64,000 nt of DNA from Ephemerocybe angulata. Lineage: Eukaryota > Basidiomycota > Agaricomycetes > Agaricales > Psathyrellaceae. Shown one piece after another: positions 51,586-63,976 of this stretch. Within the stretch, counting starts at the first letter, position 1; each line of letters opens with the position of its first letter. The stretch covers positions 1,860,001 to 1,924,000 of the forward strand of contig JAACJK010000001.1 in assembly GCA_013368325.1 (NCBI GenBank), given 5' to 3'. Made by a program: the position numbers and the translations under genes. The notes beneath the pieces were generated by a model. The model saw only the letters and a program-made list of their open reading frames with translations. It searched no databases and was not told where the DNA came from.

Positions 51586-54477
51586 CTAATCGAAATTGGG
51601 GGTAGCAAACGTGTCATCATGGTCTAGAGGAATCCCGAAATCAGTGTCCGAGCCAACAAAGGGTGGAAAGATACACTTACCTTTTCCCTCCTTGTATATA
51701 TACTCCTTCTCCTTCTTAGAGAGATGTTCGAGATAGCTACACACCTCATGCGCACTGACAGCCAACTTCGGGTTCACTTTCGCCCCTCCCTGAATCGCCG
51801 CCTTCGCTACATCAAACCTCGACGTATGGTTGCACAGCATCATATCGAACGGGCTGGTCGTGGTCCCCTCCTCCGAGTACCCTGCTATCGTGATTCTGTC
51901 TAGGTTTCTGCGGCCCCAGAGGAGTCCCTGGAGCTCTATCGGGTACCCGTGGTAGTTGAAATGTACGGCCCTGTCGTTGGTGAAGAGGGTCTCGAAGGCG
52001 TCATCGGAGAGCGAGTGCGGATGGGAGCCGCTGGCGGAGAGTATCATAAGGTCTGTGACGTTTACGACACGGACGCGCAGCTCGGGGGTGAGTTTGCGCA
52101 GGAGGGAGGCTGCTGCGATCACTTCAAATGTTACTTCCACGCCGATTCCAACGAGGACGCTAATACCAGCCCAAGCGTCTCAGAATCAGTGTACGTTCAG
52201 AGCAAAAGAAGCCTTGGCGACTTACACATCTGGGTTGACACCATCATCAGTACTGGCGAACTTCCAGACGGATGCACCAGCAATGCAATGCTACGCGTCT
52301 GTTTCAGCGAAATGTCCACGGAATCAGGTAAGTATAATGGAGACACACTTTATCTGCTTCCTCAGGGCTCAGCCAAACTGGCGTCGGCTGCTTGCTCCCC
52401 ACCATTAAATTGATATAGTTCTTCGCCCTCAAGCAATGCGCCACCGTCGACAAGAAGCAATTCGCATCCGGCGGCAAGTACACCCTCCCAAACTTGGGCT
52501 TCAAATTCAACACAGCCCCAATAAACGCCGGGTTCTGGTGACTGAACCCATTATGCTCCTGTCTCGCCCATGTCGACGTCTCGATGTAATTGAGCGACCC
52601 GCACGGCTGGCGCCACTTTGTCTCGCTGCCCATCTTCACGAACTTGGTGTACTGCACCATCATGGTCTGAACGATGCCGAGGAAGGCTTCGTAGCTGGGG
52701 AAGAGTCCCGTGCGCCCGGTGAGGGTGTAGCCTTGCATCATCCCTTGGCAGGTATGCTCGGAGAGGATCTCGATTACGCGCCCGCCATGTCCGCTGGATT
52801 CGGGGTCCCATTGGAAGTTACGCCCGCTGGGCCCAAGGACGGCGTCGAGCTTGTTGGAGCAGATCTCGTCGGGGGAGAACATACGGAAAGTCTTGGGGTT
52901 CCTAAATGAAGCGTGTAAGTAAGATGCTGGAACAAGCGTAGGCAGGGCTGATACGTGCTCGTCGATTACACCCTTCAAGAACTCGCCCGTAACCTTCATG
53001 CAGCTCTGTTGGGACCCCTTCTCAACCCCATACTTCTTCCATTCCGGAGTTTTCAACGGAATATACGCATTGAACACTTCCCTACGTTGACCCAGCTTCT
53101 TCTTGTTAACTTCGGGAATGATACTAAGAATTTCCGGTTTTGGCTTCCCGTCCTTGTCAAACAGCTCTTCAGGCTTATACGAGCGCAGCCATTCCTGGAG
53201 CGCGTTACGCTCTTCATCAGAGGTTTTGGCTGCGGGAAGGGGAACTTGGTGGGAGTGGAAGGACCCTTCGATGAATTTTCCATGAATCTTCTTGGGGCCT
53301 CCGAGACCCTTGGGTGTTCTGAGGATGAGGATAGGCCATTGAGGCTTGAGGATAGGCTTCCCAGATCGGGCTGCGGTTTGAATCTTCTTGATTTCGGCGA
53401 GAGCCCATTCTATTGAGGCGGCGAGGTCGTTGTCAATGTTGGGTAGGTCCTCGACAAAGCGGACTTGATATCCGTAGCCACTGTGTTCCGTTAGTGGATT
53501 GTACATTCTAGGCGCAGAGAGAGCTTACCTGAAGAGAGATACCAGCTCCTTGTCGTCCATGACCCCGAATATCGTCCGCTCAGAGATCTTGAATCCGTTG
53601 ACATGCACGATGGGGAGTACTGCACCTGACTCTGAAGGGTCGATGTACTTGTTAGCATGCCAGGCGGTAGCAGTAGGACCGGTTTCTGCCTCGCCGTCGC
53701 CAACGACGCAGCAGACGACGAGGTCGGGGTTGTCCATGACGGCACCGAACGACACGCTCAAAGCGTACCCGAGCTCACCGCCTTCGTGAATTGCCCCTGG
53801 TGTTTCTGCGTTAATGTGACTGGAGAATAGGTGAATACGGTGGATACAGAATGTGATCAAGAGGGACAGCGGTACCTCGGGAATCCTCCGGGAGCGCTGA
53901 ACCGGGAGACGAGCTTTGAAAGTCCTTCATAGTCGCGCGTTATTTCGGGCAAGAATACGCTCATGGAGTCCTCGAGCCATAGAGCCGACAGGATAGCAGG
54001 AGCGCCGTGTCCTGAAGACGCGTCTCAGCAAACGACGCGACGAATATTGGAGGGGCGCGGTCAATTAGCCGGCGATCAACGCACCTGGACCTATGACGTA
54101 GAGGGCATCCAAGCCGGTTTTGCGAATGATACGGTTGAGGTGGGCGTAGACCATCGTCAGCCCTGGGCATGTTCCCCAGTGTCCCAGAAGTCGAGGCTTG
54201 ATGTCGTCTGGTGTAAGGTCGCGTTCGACGAGGATGTTGTCCTTGAGGAAGATCATGGCTGGCGTGTAAAGTGTCAGCCTGAGACTTCAAATTGAGTAGC
54301 GGAGGACATACCAGCAGCGATATAATCTGCTGCCCGCCTAAAATGTTGCACGCCCTTCAACTCCTCTGCTGAGAGGTAGTTCTCGGTCTTGAGCTTTACG
54401 GCGAGGTTGAGGATGTCATTGGGGATCTGGGAGGGTTCTGCGGGCGGGTTCGCTTGTGAGTTGATTTGTCCAGGCAT
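51586..54477 (-). CDS. XFP: xylulose-5-phosphate/fructose-6-phosphate phosphoketolase
   Basis: Seven exons (54477-54312, 54258-54085, 54011-53876, 53819-53529, 53480-52349, 52290-52226, 52159-51586) give 845 residues, the usual size. The enzyme splits xylulose-5-P (or fructose-6-P) with phosphate into acetyl phosphate and glyceraldehyde-3-P (or erythrose-4-P). Visible family blocks: [50 protein letters not shown], the thiamine-diphosphate motif [31 protein letters not shown], a [18 protein letters not shown] segment, [13 protein letters not shown] and [16 protein letters not shown]. All are intact. The fungal enzyme is cytosolic as far as is known. The neighbouring divergent gene encodes acetate kinase, the next enzyme, with 242 bp between the two ATGs. 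One intron is only 48 nt (53481-53528). Confidence 0.95.
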
Positions 54478-54719
54478 CGTTTGAGAGGGTAAGTTGGAGA
54501 GGCGAAATTGTACGAACTGGGTATTTGTGTCATCTTAGGGAGTACCCTTGAGCTTTATGTGCCGAACAACGATGATGTGGTTATGACGATAAGTAGGAGA
54601 GGAAGATGTGGAATCCTTCTAAACGGGGTAATAACGTGGTGTATTTGATCGTGTCCGACTCCTGGTCCTTTAATTAGTATCGTCGTCATTCCTGCACACC
54701 CACTGTAACTCACGCAATC
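54478..54719. promoter_or_regulatory. shared divergent promoter region of XFP and acetate kinase
   Basis: 242 bp between the start codons of two genes that act in consecutive steps. Co-regulation through this region is inferred; no specific factor site was identified. Confidence 0.6.
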
Positions 54720-56329
54720 ATGTCCCCACCTTCAGGCAGCCTCATCCTCGCCCTCAACTCCGGTTCTTCCTCTCTTAAAATCACCCTCTATTCCCGACGC
54801 ACCCCATCCCCAAACTTGCCCAACGATGCCCCCGCCGTCGACCTCGTCCTCAGCGCGTCGATATCGGATATATCTGCTCCACCAGCCAAGTTCAAGCTCA
54901 AAGGCACGACCGCGGCCAAGAGCGGGAGTTTGGAGGGGTCTAGTGTGAGCAAGGAGGAAAGCGTCGATTCGATCAAGGACCATGCGAGTGCGTTCGACTA
55001 CTTCCTGCGTTGCTTGGAAGAGGAAGCGTCGATTAAGCAGGAGGATATCGAGTATATCTGCCATCGCATTGTGCATGGAGGTAACTTTGCGAAGCCCGTT
55101 GTTATTACCAAGGAGTCATATGAGGATATCGAGCACCTCACCGACCTTGCGCCTTTGTGAGTCCCTTTCCATGTGCATGAGCCCCTATTTGGTGATTAGG
55201 CGCGCAGCGGCGCTAATTGGAGTTACTTTGGATGATAAGGCACAATGGCGCCGCACTTTCAGTGATCCAAGTATGCATCGACAAACTCCCCCATGCAAAA
55301 TCAATCGCATATTTTGATACGACGTTCCATCGGCCTATGCCTGTGCATATTGCGAGTGTTGCGTTGGATCAGGAGATTGCGAAAAAGAAGGGCCTGAAGA
55401 AATATGGATTCCATGGCCTCAGCTGTGTGTATGTTCCCTATTTGGAGTGGCATAGACTCACTTGAAAGTAAGATGGCTTCATCCTACGCTCCGTCGCCAA
55501 GTTTCTCGGCAAGGTTCGTACTGCTTGCCTTCCGCCGTGTACCCACCTTCACACCCCATACAGCCCACGGAGCAACTGAACCTGATCGTTCTGCACCTGG
55601 GCTCAGGCGCCTCCGCATGCGCCATCAAAGCCGGGCAGTCCCTCGACACCTCCATGGGCCTCACCCCTGTCAGCGGGCTCCCAGGCGCGACACGCTCGGG
55701 CGCCATCGACCCCAGCCTCATCTTCCACTACACCAACCGCGCGGGCAAAATCACGCACAAACCGAGCGCCGCCGTCCCCGTCGACGTCACCGTTGCCGAG
55801 GACATCCTCAACCGCCACGCGGGGTGGAAGGTCCTCACCGGCACCACCGATTTTGGGCTCATCGCCGAGCGCGCGGAGTTGGAGGATACGGATGAGGGCG
55901 TGGCGGAGCGCAATGTGTATAGGCTGGCGTTTGAGCTGTTTGTGGATCGGATTTTGAATTATGTGGGGGCGTATTATTTGAAGTTGGGTGGCCAGGTGGA
56001 TGCGTTGGTCTTTGCAGGGGGTATTGGGGAGAAGAGTGTGCCGTTGAGGGAGGCGATAGCGAGGAAGGTGAGGTGTCTGGGATTCGAGGTGTTGGACGAA
56101 AAGAATAATGCGGATGTGGGTGAGAGTAAGGGGACAGTGGTGAGTATCAGTGTGCCGGATACGGAGAAGTCGGGTCCTGGTGCTGGGGGAAGGAGTAAGC
56201 AAATTCTAGTGTGCCATACGGATGAGCAGGTCAGTTGTCTAAGTCCGTTGGCTATTACCGTCGTATTGATTAAGCCCACTGCAGTTTGAGATGGCGAACG
56301 ACTGTGCTCTGGATCGGAGCCGATGGTGA
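54720..56329 (+). CDS. ACK1: acetate kinase
   Basis: Five exons (54720-55156, 55240-55424, 55473-55513, 55564-56229, 56285-56329) give 457 residues. The enzyme converts acetyl phosphate and ADP to acetate and ATP. ASKHA-fold motifs: LALNSGSSSLK (phosphate 1), HRIVHGG, APLHNGAALSVI, YFDTTFHRPMP, KKYGFHGLSYGFILRSVAKF, IVLHLGSGASACAIKAGQS (phosphate 2), SMGLTPVSGLPGATRSGAID and VFAGGIGEKSVPLREAI (adenosine). All catalytic residues are in place. A fungal insertion with LKLKG-like text and Ser/Lys-rich sequence lies at about residues 55-85, longer than in bacterial enzymes. The enzyme pairs with the adjacent XFP gene to turn pentose phosphates into acetate and ATP. The second intron is 48 nt and its exon junction recreates HGLSYGF, which fixes the splice site. 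Confidence 0.93.
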
Positions 56330-56657
56330 ATGGTTGCCGAAGATATCATGAGGAGAAGCTTTGAAGGCTCGACGGACTCGTGTATGAAAAAACTACTGTA
56401 CAGTTGTAGCGGTTGTCCCACATGTAAGATAGATGTAAACCAGGCCCAAGAAACATTAACGAACAGAGGTAACAGAGCGACAATTATACTAAACCCGAGA
56501 TATATGTAAAAGAGAAGATGCAGGACTTACAAAATGCAGGATGAATCGACAAATCAATGGACCATGAGCGAACGCGGACAGACAGGAACGATAAACAACA
56601 CAACAGGAAACAAATGAGAGGGCAAGGGGTAAAGCAGAGGTAAATGGGAATCGTGGG
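56330..56657. other. intergenic between convergent genes
   Basis: 3' regions of acetate kinase and the coiled-coil gene. A/T-richer than the surroundings; no gene seen. Confidence 0.5.
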
Positions 56658-58105
56658 TCACTTTCGTACCAGTCGTTCATGCAGCTCGGCACCTTTCTGC
56701 TTAGCTTTCAGGTACTCGATACGCTGGGTATATCGTGTTATAACTTCATTTCGTCGTTGTTGGATTTCGTTAAGCTCAGAGAGCTGGTCCGCCTCGTCCT
56801 CGATGCCCTCCAAGTCCGCACTATCGTCGAGACCCGTGGTGGAAGGAAGTGTTTTCGCAACATGTAGCGAGAGATTAGTCGAGCTATAGGAGAGGCGAGA
56901 GTTGGAAGACACCCCTAAGCGACTCGAGGAAAGAAAAGAGTTGCTGCGAGAGGATACGGAAGATACAGATGGCTTCCGCTGAAGTGAGGAAGATATGCCT
57001 CGGAAGTGGGGAGATAGCGGGCTGCCAGCGGCCGTCCCATGCAGTTGGCTGATAGACCGTGACTGCGAGAAGGATGTCCTGTCAGAACCTGAGTGAACGC
57101 TCAACCCGTCGTTGAGGGGGAGTTCCAGGGGAAGGTGGTAACGCTGTGCACGAGACTCGAATACGGGCGTGGAGGGCGATGGGCCTATTCGATGCTCTCG
57201 CCAATCGCGTCCTTCGAGGAGGTCGTTCACGCTGGCGGGGGTATTGGCGGGTAGGCGGCGGGCGTTCTGCTTCTTGATACGCCGGACTGCCCCCTGTTCT
57301 AACGCGTTGAAGGCGTCGACCAGCCCGCGTAGCTCGTTATCGAGCGATACGATTGCGTCCCGGATATCCGCGCTTGAGATGAGCGTTAGGTCGTCTATAC
57401 TGGGTTTGGAGGGGGTATGCAGGGGTGCTGAGCTTTGGGAGGTTCTCGGTGCTGGGCGGAGGGGACGGGAAGGGGATAGGGGCGTGGCGGGAGACCGCGC
57501 ACTGGTTACACTCTGGGCGGGGGTTGGTGAGCGCATATTTGGCTGTGATTGTGTGGGCGAGATGCGAAGGGGTGGTAGGCCATGTTTACGTTGGAATAGT
57601 CGTGGTATTAGTCCTCGTTTTGGACTGCTTGGAGAGGTTGTGGGTGTGCTTGGGGATGTGGGGAGGGAAGGGCCGCGAGAGATCACGGGCGAGTTACGTC
57701 CGGTGGCACGTCGTATAAGGTTCGTTACAGAAAGTTTAGTGAGATTGTTATCCTTAGGGCGCTCTCTGGCTCTCGAAGGTGATCTGGGCGACCCTGTGAA
57801 GGTAAAAAACTGGTGAGAAATTTAGGGTTTCGACAGGAGGTTGCCATACCATGGCGGTCGGGCGTCACGGTTGGGACGATGGGGCTCTCAACCGGTACGG
57901 CAACGTTTCCGGAAAACTGTTCAAAGGCGCTCTGTCTGAGCAACCGGTATTCGTCATCGCTTTAGGATGAATCAATTCATTAGCGCCAGCATTCATTACG
58001 ACATATAGACTTTGCATTGAATCGATTGCTGCGGGCGTACCTGAGAAGACCGTCTGCGTTTGCCTGTGCAAGTTCGTTGAGGCGTTGGGCCAAGTTCAGA
58101 GCCAT
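56658..58105 (-). CDS. coiled-coil protein with conserved N-terminal motif, unknown function
   Basis: Three exons (58105-58041, 57959-57850, 57793-56658; introns 81 and 56 nt) give 436 residues. The N-terminus MALNLAQRLNELAQANADGL followed by SDDEYRLLRQSAFEQFS is an amphipathic helical segment that appears conserved among basidiomycetes. The middle is Ser/Pro/Arg-rich and disordered, with many SP and TP sites that could be phosphorylated. A helical part (ISSADIRDAIVSLDNELRGL, then VRRIKKQNARRLP) lies at about residues 180-230, and the C-terminus (ADQLSELNEIQQRRNEVITR) is a coiled coil. Possibly a cytoskeletal or polarity factor; no known domain supports this. The ATG lies 288 bp from that of the divergent sterol reductase. 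Confidence 0.75.
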
Positions 58106-58393
58106 GGAATCCTAATATCGGGGTCGCGACGCGACGGACGTGTCGGGGACGTGCACGATGGCGGACGGTGACGCGAGCAAGAAGAGAGGTGTCTGGCAGA
58201 GAGGCACCGGGTATATAACGGATTCATGAAGAATGTAGGGTATCAACTGGCAGCTTGGCGCCGTTGAACGCCATGGACGGGAAAGGACCCAACCGATGCC
58301 CCGGATGAGCATAATGGTCCGTGGGAACGACATGCCGCATTCGCAAGTCGGCCCACTCGCGCGCGCGTCTGTGCGTGTTCGTCCTTCACCGTC

Positions 58394-60034
58394 ATGTCCT
58401 CCAAGGCCACCGTCCTCAATCCCCGCACCACAAAATACGAGTTTCTCGGCCCACCAGGAGCCTTCTTCGTCTCCTTCACAGTCCCCATCGTCACATATGC
58501 CCTGTACTTTGGTTGCTCGGAGGCGTCTGGAGGATGCCCCCCGACCGCGGCTTTGACGCTCGCTACCCTTCAGGACCGCGTTGCAGCGGCAGTGGGAGAT
58601 GTGAACTGGTGGAAGGGTCTGTGGGACAACGAAGCTGCGCTCCTTTATCTTGGCTGGTACGCGTTCTGCGTCGCTGCATGGGCTATTCTGCCTGGTGATT
58701 GGGTGGAGGGAACCACTTTGCGCAACGGCAAGAAACTCCAGTACAAAATCAATGGTGAGTCTCGATATTTCTGAATGGGGCCCCTGCTGATTTATCTCAG
58801 CCTTCTCTACCTTCCTCCTCGCGATGGGTATTGTCTCTGGGCTCATCTACAGGGACGGTCCTCAGGCCTTCACCTTCATCTACGAGAAGTGGGTTGGCCT
58901 GATCACCGCCTCCCTCGTCATGTCCTTTGTCCAGGCCACCCTGTGCTACATCGCTTCTTTCCGCTCTGGATCTCTCCTCGCTCTCGGCGGAAACTCTGGC
59001 AACTTCCTCTACGATGTCAGTGGCCAAATCTTCAAACCTGACCTTTGTTCTAACCCATGCCACAGTGGTTTATCGGACGCGAATTGAACCCTTCCATTGG
59101 CTCCTTCGATATCAAGACCTTCAATGAGCTGCGCCCGGGCCTCATTCTCTGGGTCTTGATCGATATCAGCATGGTTTGTGAGCAGGCCGTGCGGAGGGGC
59201 GGATTCCACAACGTCACGGACTCCATGTGGTTAGTGCTGGCCTTCCAGACGTGGTACGTTATGGATGGTCTCTATAACGAGGTTTGTGATCACGAGGCTC
59301 TCATTTGAATACGGATTCTGACTTGTGATGCCGGACAGCCCGCTCTGTTCACGACGATGGATGTCACGACTGATGGCTTCGGCTTCATGTTGTCTGTTGG
59401 AGATCTGACTTGGGTCCCTTTCACATACTCATTGCAAGCCCGATACCTTGCCTTCAACCATGTCGAGCTTGGTCTGTACGGCACTCTTGGCGTCATTGCG
59501 ACCAACCTCCTCGGATACTACATCTTCCGCACCGCCAATGGCGAGAAGAACGACTTCAGAAACGGCAAGAACCCCAAGAGTGAGTGCGGCAACTTTGGTA
59601 GATACAGGACATCCTGACACGGGCTATCTACCAGACCTCAAGTTCATGAACACCAAGCGTGGGACTAAGCTCCTTATTTCTGGCTGGTGGGGTCTTTGCC
59701 AACACCCTAACTATCTGTATGTCTCTTTTGGTCTCCTAATGGTCTGGGCGCTTACCACGATGCCTCTATTATAGCGGCGACCTCACCATGGCTCTCGCTT
59801 GGTGTCTTCCTACCGGCTTCTCCACACCTATCACCTACTTCTACCCGGCATACTTCCTCGTACTTCTCGTCCACAGACAGATGCGAGACGATGAGGCTTG
59901 CGAAGAAAAGTACGTCACTGATCAAGTAGATGCCCTTGGGATTACCGCTGAGAGTTGTTGCTTACAGGTACGGCGAGGACTGGAAAAAATACAAGAAGCT
60001 CGTACCATCCAAGATTTTCCCGGGCATCTATTGA
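58394..60034 (+). CDS. ERG24: delta(14)-sterol reductase, copy 1
   Basis: Seven exons (58394-58754, 58801-59015, 59066-59281, 59339-59579, 59635-59716, 59775-59909, 59968-60034; introns 46-58 nt) give 438 residues. Catalyses NADPH-dependent reduction of the C14-C15 double bond after lanosterol 14-demethylation, in the endoplasmic reticulum membrane, on the way to ergosterol. Visible signatures: YEFLGPPGAF near the start, WFIGRELNPSIGSFDIKTFN, LRPGLILWVLIDISMVCEQA, DVTTDGFGFMLSVGDLTWVP, and the second ERG4/ERG24 signature LLISGWWGLCQHPNYLGDL, ending KIFPGIY. Several hydrophobic stretches give the expected polytopic membrane layout. ERG24 rather than ERG4 or lamin-B-receptor type is inferred from overall pattern and the lack of an N-terminal Tudor domain. 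It is followed 286 bp downstream by a second copy. Confidence 0.9.
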
Positions 60035-60319
60035 GCGCTGGATTCGCTCGTCGGCTGTGCATACAGAGTGCTGAGGGCTATGAAACGAGTATTTGTCTGC
60101 TTATGCAGAACTAATTTATACAGATCGTACGACTGACTGATGTTATACCATAATGTTTGTTACTGATGGATATTTTACACCCTATGTCGTCCCATCTTCC
60201 ATATTTCCAAGGCTTGGGATCGCCAAGGCTGGGTACGAATAAAAGAATGGCGCTTCGTGTTCAAATGGCAAGGTACGCAAGCAAGCACGAAGCATCCTCC
60301 AGCCCAACCGCACATCGCT

Positions 60320-62032
60320 ATGGCTAAAGGAACCAAGATCGATGAGCTCAACCCGCGTACGACGAAGTACGAGTTTCTCGGGCCTCCAGGCGCATTCGTC
60401 ATCTCTATCGTGGTTCCAATTGTTTTGTATGCCCTGTACTTTGGCTGCTCTGAAGCATCTGGAGGGCACCCCCCGTCTCTGTCGTTGGCTAGCCTTCGCG
60501 AGAATGTGGGATCTGCGGTTGGAAGTGTTGAGTGGTGGAGGAGCTTGTGGGATTGGGATGCGAGTTTCGCTTATTTGGGGTGGTATGCGTTTTGTGTTGC
60601 TTCGTGGGCAGTGCTTCCTGGCAAGTGGGTAGAAGGTACGACCTTGAGGACGGGAGGGAAGCTGAAGTATAAGGTTAATGGTGCGTAGTTTCCTTTCCCT
60701 TTCCCTATCGTTGGTGACAGTGTAGCTAATGTGGTTTGGGATTAGCGCTCCCGACGTTCTTCCTTGCGATTAGCATTGCGTTGGCCCTCATTATCAGAGG
60801 TGGGCCGCAGGCGTTCACGTTTATATACGAGAAGTGGGTAGGGCTGGTTTCAGCTGCGCTCCTCATGTCGCTCGTGCAGGCCACCGCCTGTTACATCGCA
60901 TCGTTTAGGCCTGGTGCCCTGCTCGCTCTTGGTGGAAACTCTGGGAACGTCGTATATGATGTATGTGCTTCCCATCTTCTCAAACACCGTACTGACTATA
61001 CAATGGGTTGTAGTGGTTCATCGGGCGGGAGCTGAATCCGGGCATTGGGTGTTTCGATATATCGACGTTCAACGAGCTTCGGCCGAGTATGATCCTCTGG
61101 GAGCTTATCGACATAAGTATGGTGTGCGAGCAGGCTGTGAGGCGGGGTGGGTTTGTGAATGTTACAGCGTCGATGTGGTTGGTCCTCGCCTTCCATACCC
61201 TTTATGTGTTTGACTGCATGTATAACGAGGTGCGCATCCCCTCTTCTCTTTTCTTGGATCTCATGGGAAAGGCATTTGCTGATGTTAAGGATCGTTGTAG
61301 TCCGCGCTGTTCACGACGATGGACGTGACGACCGACGGGTTTGGGTTCATGCTCTCCGTAGGAGACCTTGTCTGGATACCTTTTACCTTCTCACTGCAGG
61401 CGCGGTACCTTGCGTTCTGCCACGTTGAGCTTGGTGCGCTCGGCGTGCTTGGGGTTATAACTGTGAACGCGTTGGGGTATTGGATCTTCAGGAGTGCGAA
61501 TGGGGAGAAGAATGAGTTTAGGAATGGGAGGAATCCTAAGAGTGGGTGTTTCTCTTTGTTTTGCTAGTGGTGTGTCTACATATGTGAGGTTGACTGACGA
61601 CGCATTTGAACTTACCTTAGATTTGAAGTATATGGATACGAAGCGCGGGACGAAACTTTTGATTACGGGGTGGTGGGGGATGTGCCAGCATCCGAACTAT
61701 CTGTGCGTCCTTCCCCCCTAAAATTTATGTTGATGCAACCTGACTGGTAGCGAAACGGTATTAGGGGAGACCTGATCATGAGTGTAGCTTGGTGCCTGCC
61801 GACGGGCTTCTCCACCCCGATCACATATTTCTACCCCGTTTATTTCACGGTGCTGCTAGTGCACCGGCAGATGCGAGATGACGAGGCTTGTGCACAGAAG
61901 TGAGTGGTTGACCTGTCTCGAGCTCGGTCGCCTCTGGTTATTCAGTACTGACTGTTGTATGCTAGGTATGGTGATGATTGGAAGAAGTACAAGAAGCTCG
62001 TGCCATATAAGATCGTCCCGGGCATTTATTAA
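60320..62032 (+). CDS. ERG24: delta(14)-sterol reductase, copy 2 (tandem paralogue)
   Basis: Seven exons (60320-60680, 60746-60960, 61014-61229, 61301-61541, 61621-61702, 61765-61899, 61966-62032) of exactly the same lengths as copy 1, giving 438 residues, while all introns differ in length (53-79 nt). Shared blocks include YEFLGPPGAFVISIVVPIVL, WFIGRELNPGIGCFDISTFN, DVTTDGFGFMLSVGDLVWIP, LLITGWWGMCQHPNYLGDL and a KIVPGIY end. Codon use is visibly more G/T-ending than in copy 1, and synonymous change is extensive, so the duplication is not very recent, yet no residue of the signature is lost. Both copies are probably active enzymes in ergosterol synthesis; different expression or inhibitor sensitivity is possible but not shown by sequence. 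Confidence 0.88.
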
Positions 62033-62619
62033 CCGACAGTCGGTAGTAGGTGCTATATACTTTCTCACCGAGACTAGGGTAGTGTATTCTGCCTCAGCTC
62101 GAGCTTGGACCTTGTTTCAATCTGTGTAATTGAAACGCCAGCGCTTATTTACTTCTCACCATTTTTGCATCGCGTTAGGCGGCGATCTGCGTCCAGTAGG
62201 GGTCCCAATACCTTATATCTAGCTAACACAATTGAGAGTGCATATCCTACCGCGCTTCTGAGGGCTTCTCTGGGCCTGGGATTCCTAGAATTAAAGCAAA
62301 TATGCCAGGGCCCGTGTCAATCACTCTGGATTGATAGTAACAAACGGCCAGTAGATTTAGTCTCGGACGTTCGAGGATGTTTTGGCTGAGATATGAGGGT
62401 TCAATGCTCGTGCTCCACCCCATGCCACTCTTTCAGAAGTAGGTATGGTTGGAAGAAGTACAGGGGCCGTCCAGGTACTCACTGAACAGGAACAGGGGGA
62501 TAACTGCCATCTTGGTCCGCATCTATTTTAAGCTCAGTGATCGGAAAAGTTCCATCGAAGAATTGGACGAGCGCTTCTCGACCTCTCTATCTCATGCCCA
62601 CTCAACCGGATCTCGCATA
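62033..62619. other. intergenic, with a short sterol-reductase relic
   Basis: At 62434-62462 CAGAAGTAGGTATGGTTGG followed by AAGAAGTAC resembles the end of exon 6 and start of exon 7 of the ERG24 copies (CAGAAGTG... and GGTATGGTGATGATTGGAAG) with a 6-base deletion. It may be what is left of a third copy. No gene seen otherwise. Confidence 0.4.
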
Positions 62620-63976
62620 ATGTCCAAGCGCAGGAAATTGTCAGAAGAATGCTCCCCAGCACTGCAGGCCGCTCTCCCAGACATCGCAACGGACATTGAC
62701 ACGGAGATTAGCATCCGGGCAAGGCTCGCGGAGACGCTGCAGGCAAGGATAGATTGGGCTCTCGCGCTGCAGTCCGTGCTCAGAGACAGTGGTATGTATG
62801 CATGTCCTATGTGCTTGTGTCAAGTCTTATAGTGCTGTGCAGGCAAAGGATACCGAACGACGTCTGAAAGTATCCAGCAGCTTGCCACAGAGACGCTCAT
62901 CAACGCCGAAGCGCCTGCCCAAGCCCTCTTCGCAACCCCCTACACATCTTCTTGTGTCCCCAGCCCCTCTCAAGTCCATGCCATACCCACCTCATTTCAA
63001 TCACCCGCAGTCCCTTACCGCCGCCCTCCTCCACGGCAAAAGCCTGCCCCAGGCCGGGGCAAGCCATCCTTCCTCTATGTGCAGACCCAAACGCAGGGTG
63101 GCCCAGCAGTGACTCCCTACCTACTCCTCCGATGCCCTGTATGCGCACGCACGGCGTTCTCGTCGCTTCAGGGCCTGCTAAACCACGCACGTATAAGTCA
63201 CAGTATCGAGTGGGGGACGCACGAGGCGTGTATCAAGGCTTGCGCGGTTGCAGAGCCCGAGCTCGATCCCGAGGCGGGGAGCGAGGTTTGGTTGGGACCC
63301 GCTGCTGTACGCGGGTTGCAAGATATCTTTGAGAGGGCTGCGGCGGGACAGGATCTGCAGGGACAAGGGCAAGAACAGGCTGCGCTGGTGAAAGTCGAGA
63401 GCGAAGATAATCAAGACGGGCTGTTGTCAGGCCCAAGCCAATCATCCCTCCATCACGGCCCCGGATCTGCCAACCCCAGCCAAAGTACCGCACCGGCAGA
63501 CACCGCGAATCGCGCAAACGCTGCTCTTCGTAAGAGGGAGATAAGGGTTTACGATGAGGACGTCAACATCTGTGACGACACTGCTACCACCAATCCAAAT
63601 ACTGAAGGCGTTCCGAACAAGATGCAATCCAGGAATGCGCATACCGGGAGTCGGCGCGTATGGAAGATGGGCTTTGCTCCGCGGCACCATCCCCAGCCTC
63701 TCTCGGAACTCTCGAACCTTCCGGCTCCTACAGCGTCGGAGCAAGTGGCGGGTGGGCGGCTCAAGGAGGGAGGTGAAGGTGATGGAAAGCAGGAGGAGAG
63801 GGAGGATAAGCTCGGAAAGGATGTGCATGCAGACGCTGCGCCGCCGACGGTGTCGGTTCCGAACACCCCTGCCCCATCTTCTTCGTTTTCTCCGATGCTG
63901 ATACCCTCATCCAAGAGTCGATTCCACTTTACAGCCCGGGTCGGGGTCAGCGATCGTAGTTTATTCGTGAACTCAG
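62620..63976 (+). CDS. zinc-finger and YEATS-like protein, 5' part (runs off the window)
   Basis: Exons 62620-62791 and 62843-63976 are visible; a third begins beyond 64000, after a donor GTATGT at 63977. The first 435 residues show a helical N-terminus (EECSPALQAALPDIATDIDT), a single C2H2-type finger (LLLRCPVCARTAFSSLQGLL then NHARISH), a long acidic, Gln-rich middle, and at the edge SKSRFHFTARVGVSDRSLFV, which resembles the first strands of a YEATS domain. Proteins of this layout in basidiomycetes are chromatin factors related to YEATS2/ADA-type acetyltransferase subunits that read acylated histone lysine; this is inference from a partial domain. The in-frame junction at 62791/62843 (DSG to KGYRTT) supports the intron. 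Confidence 0.65.

Noticed and set aside
55603..56202. 199-codon minus-strand frame opposite acetate kinase
   Set aside because: His/Arg/Pro-rich antisense of a highly biased exon with all kinase motifs on the plus strand.
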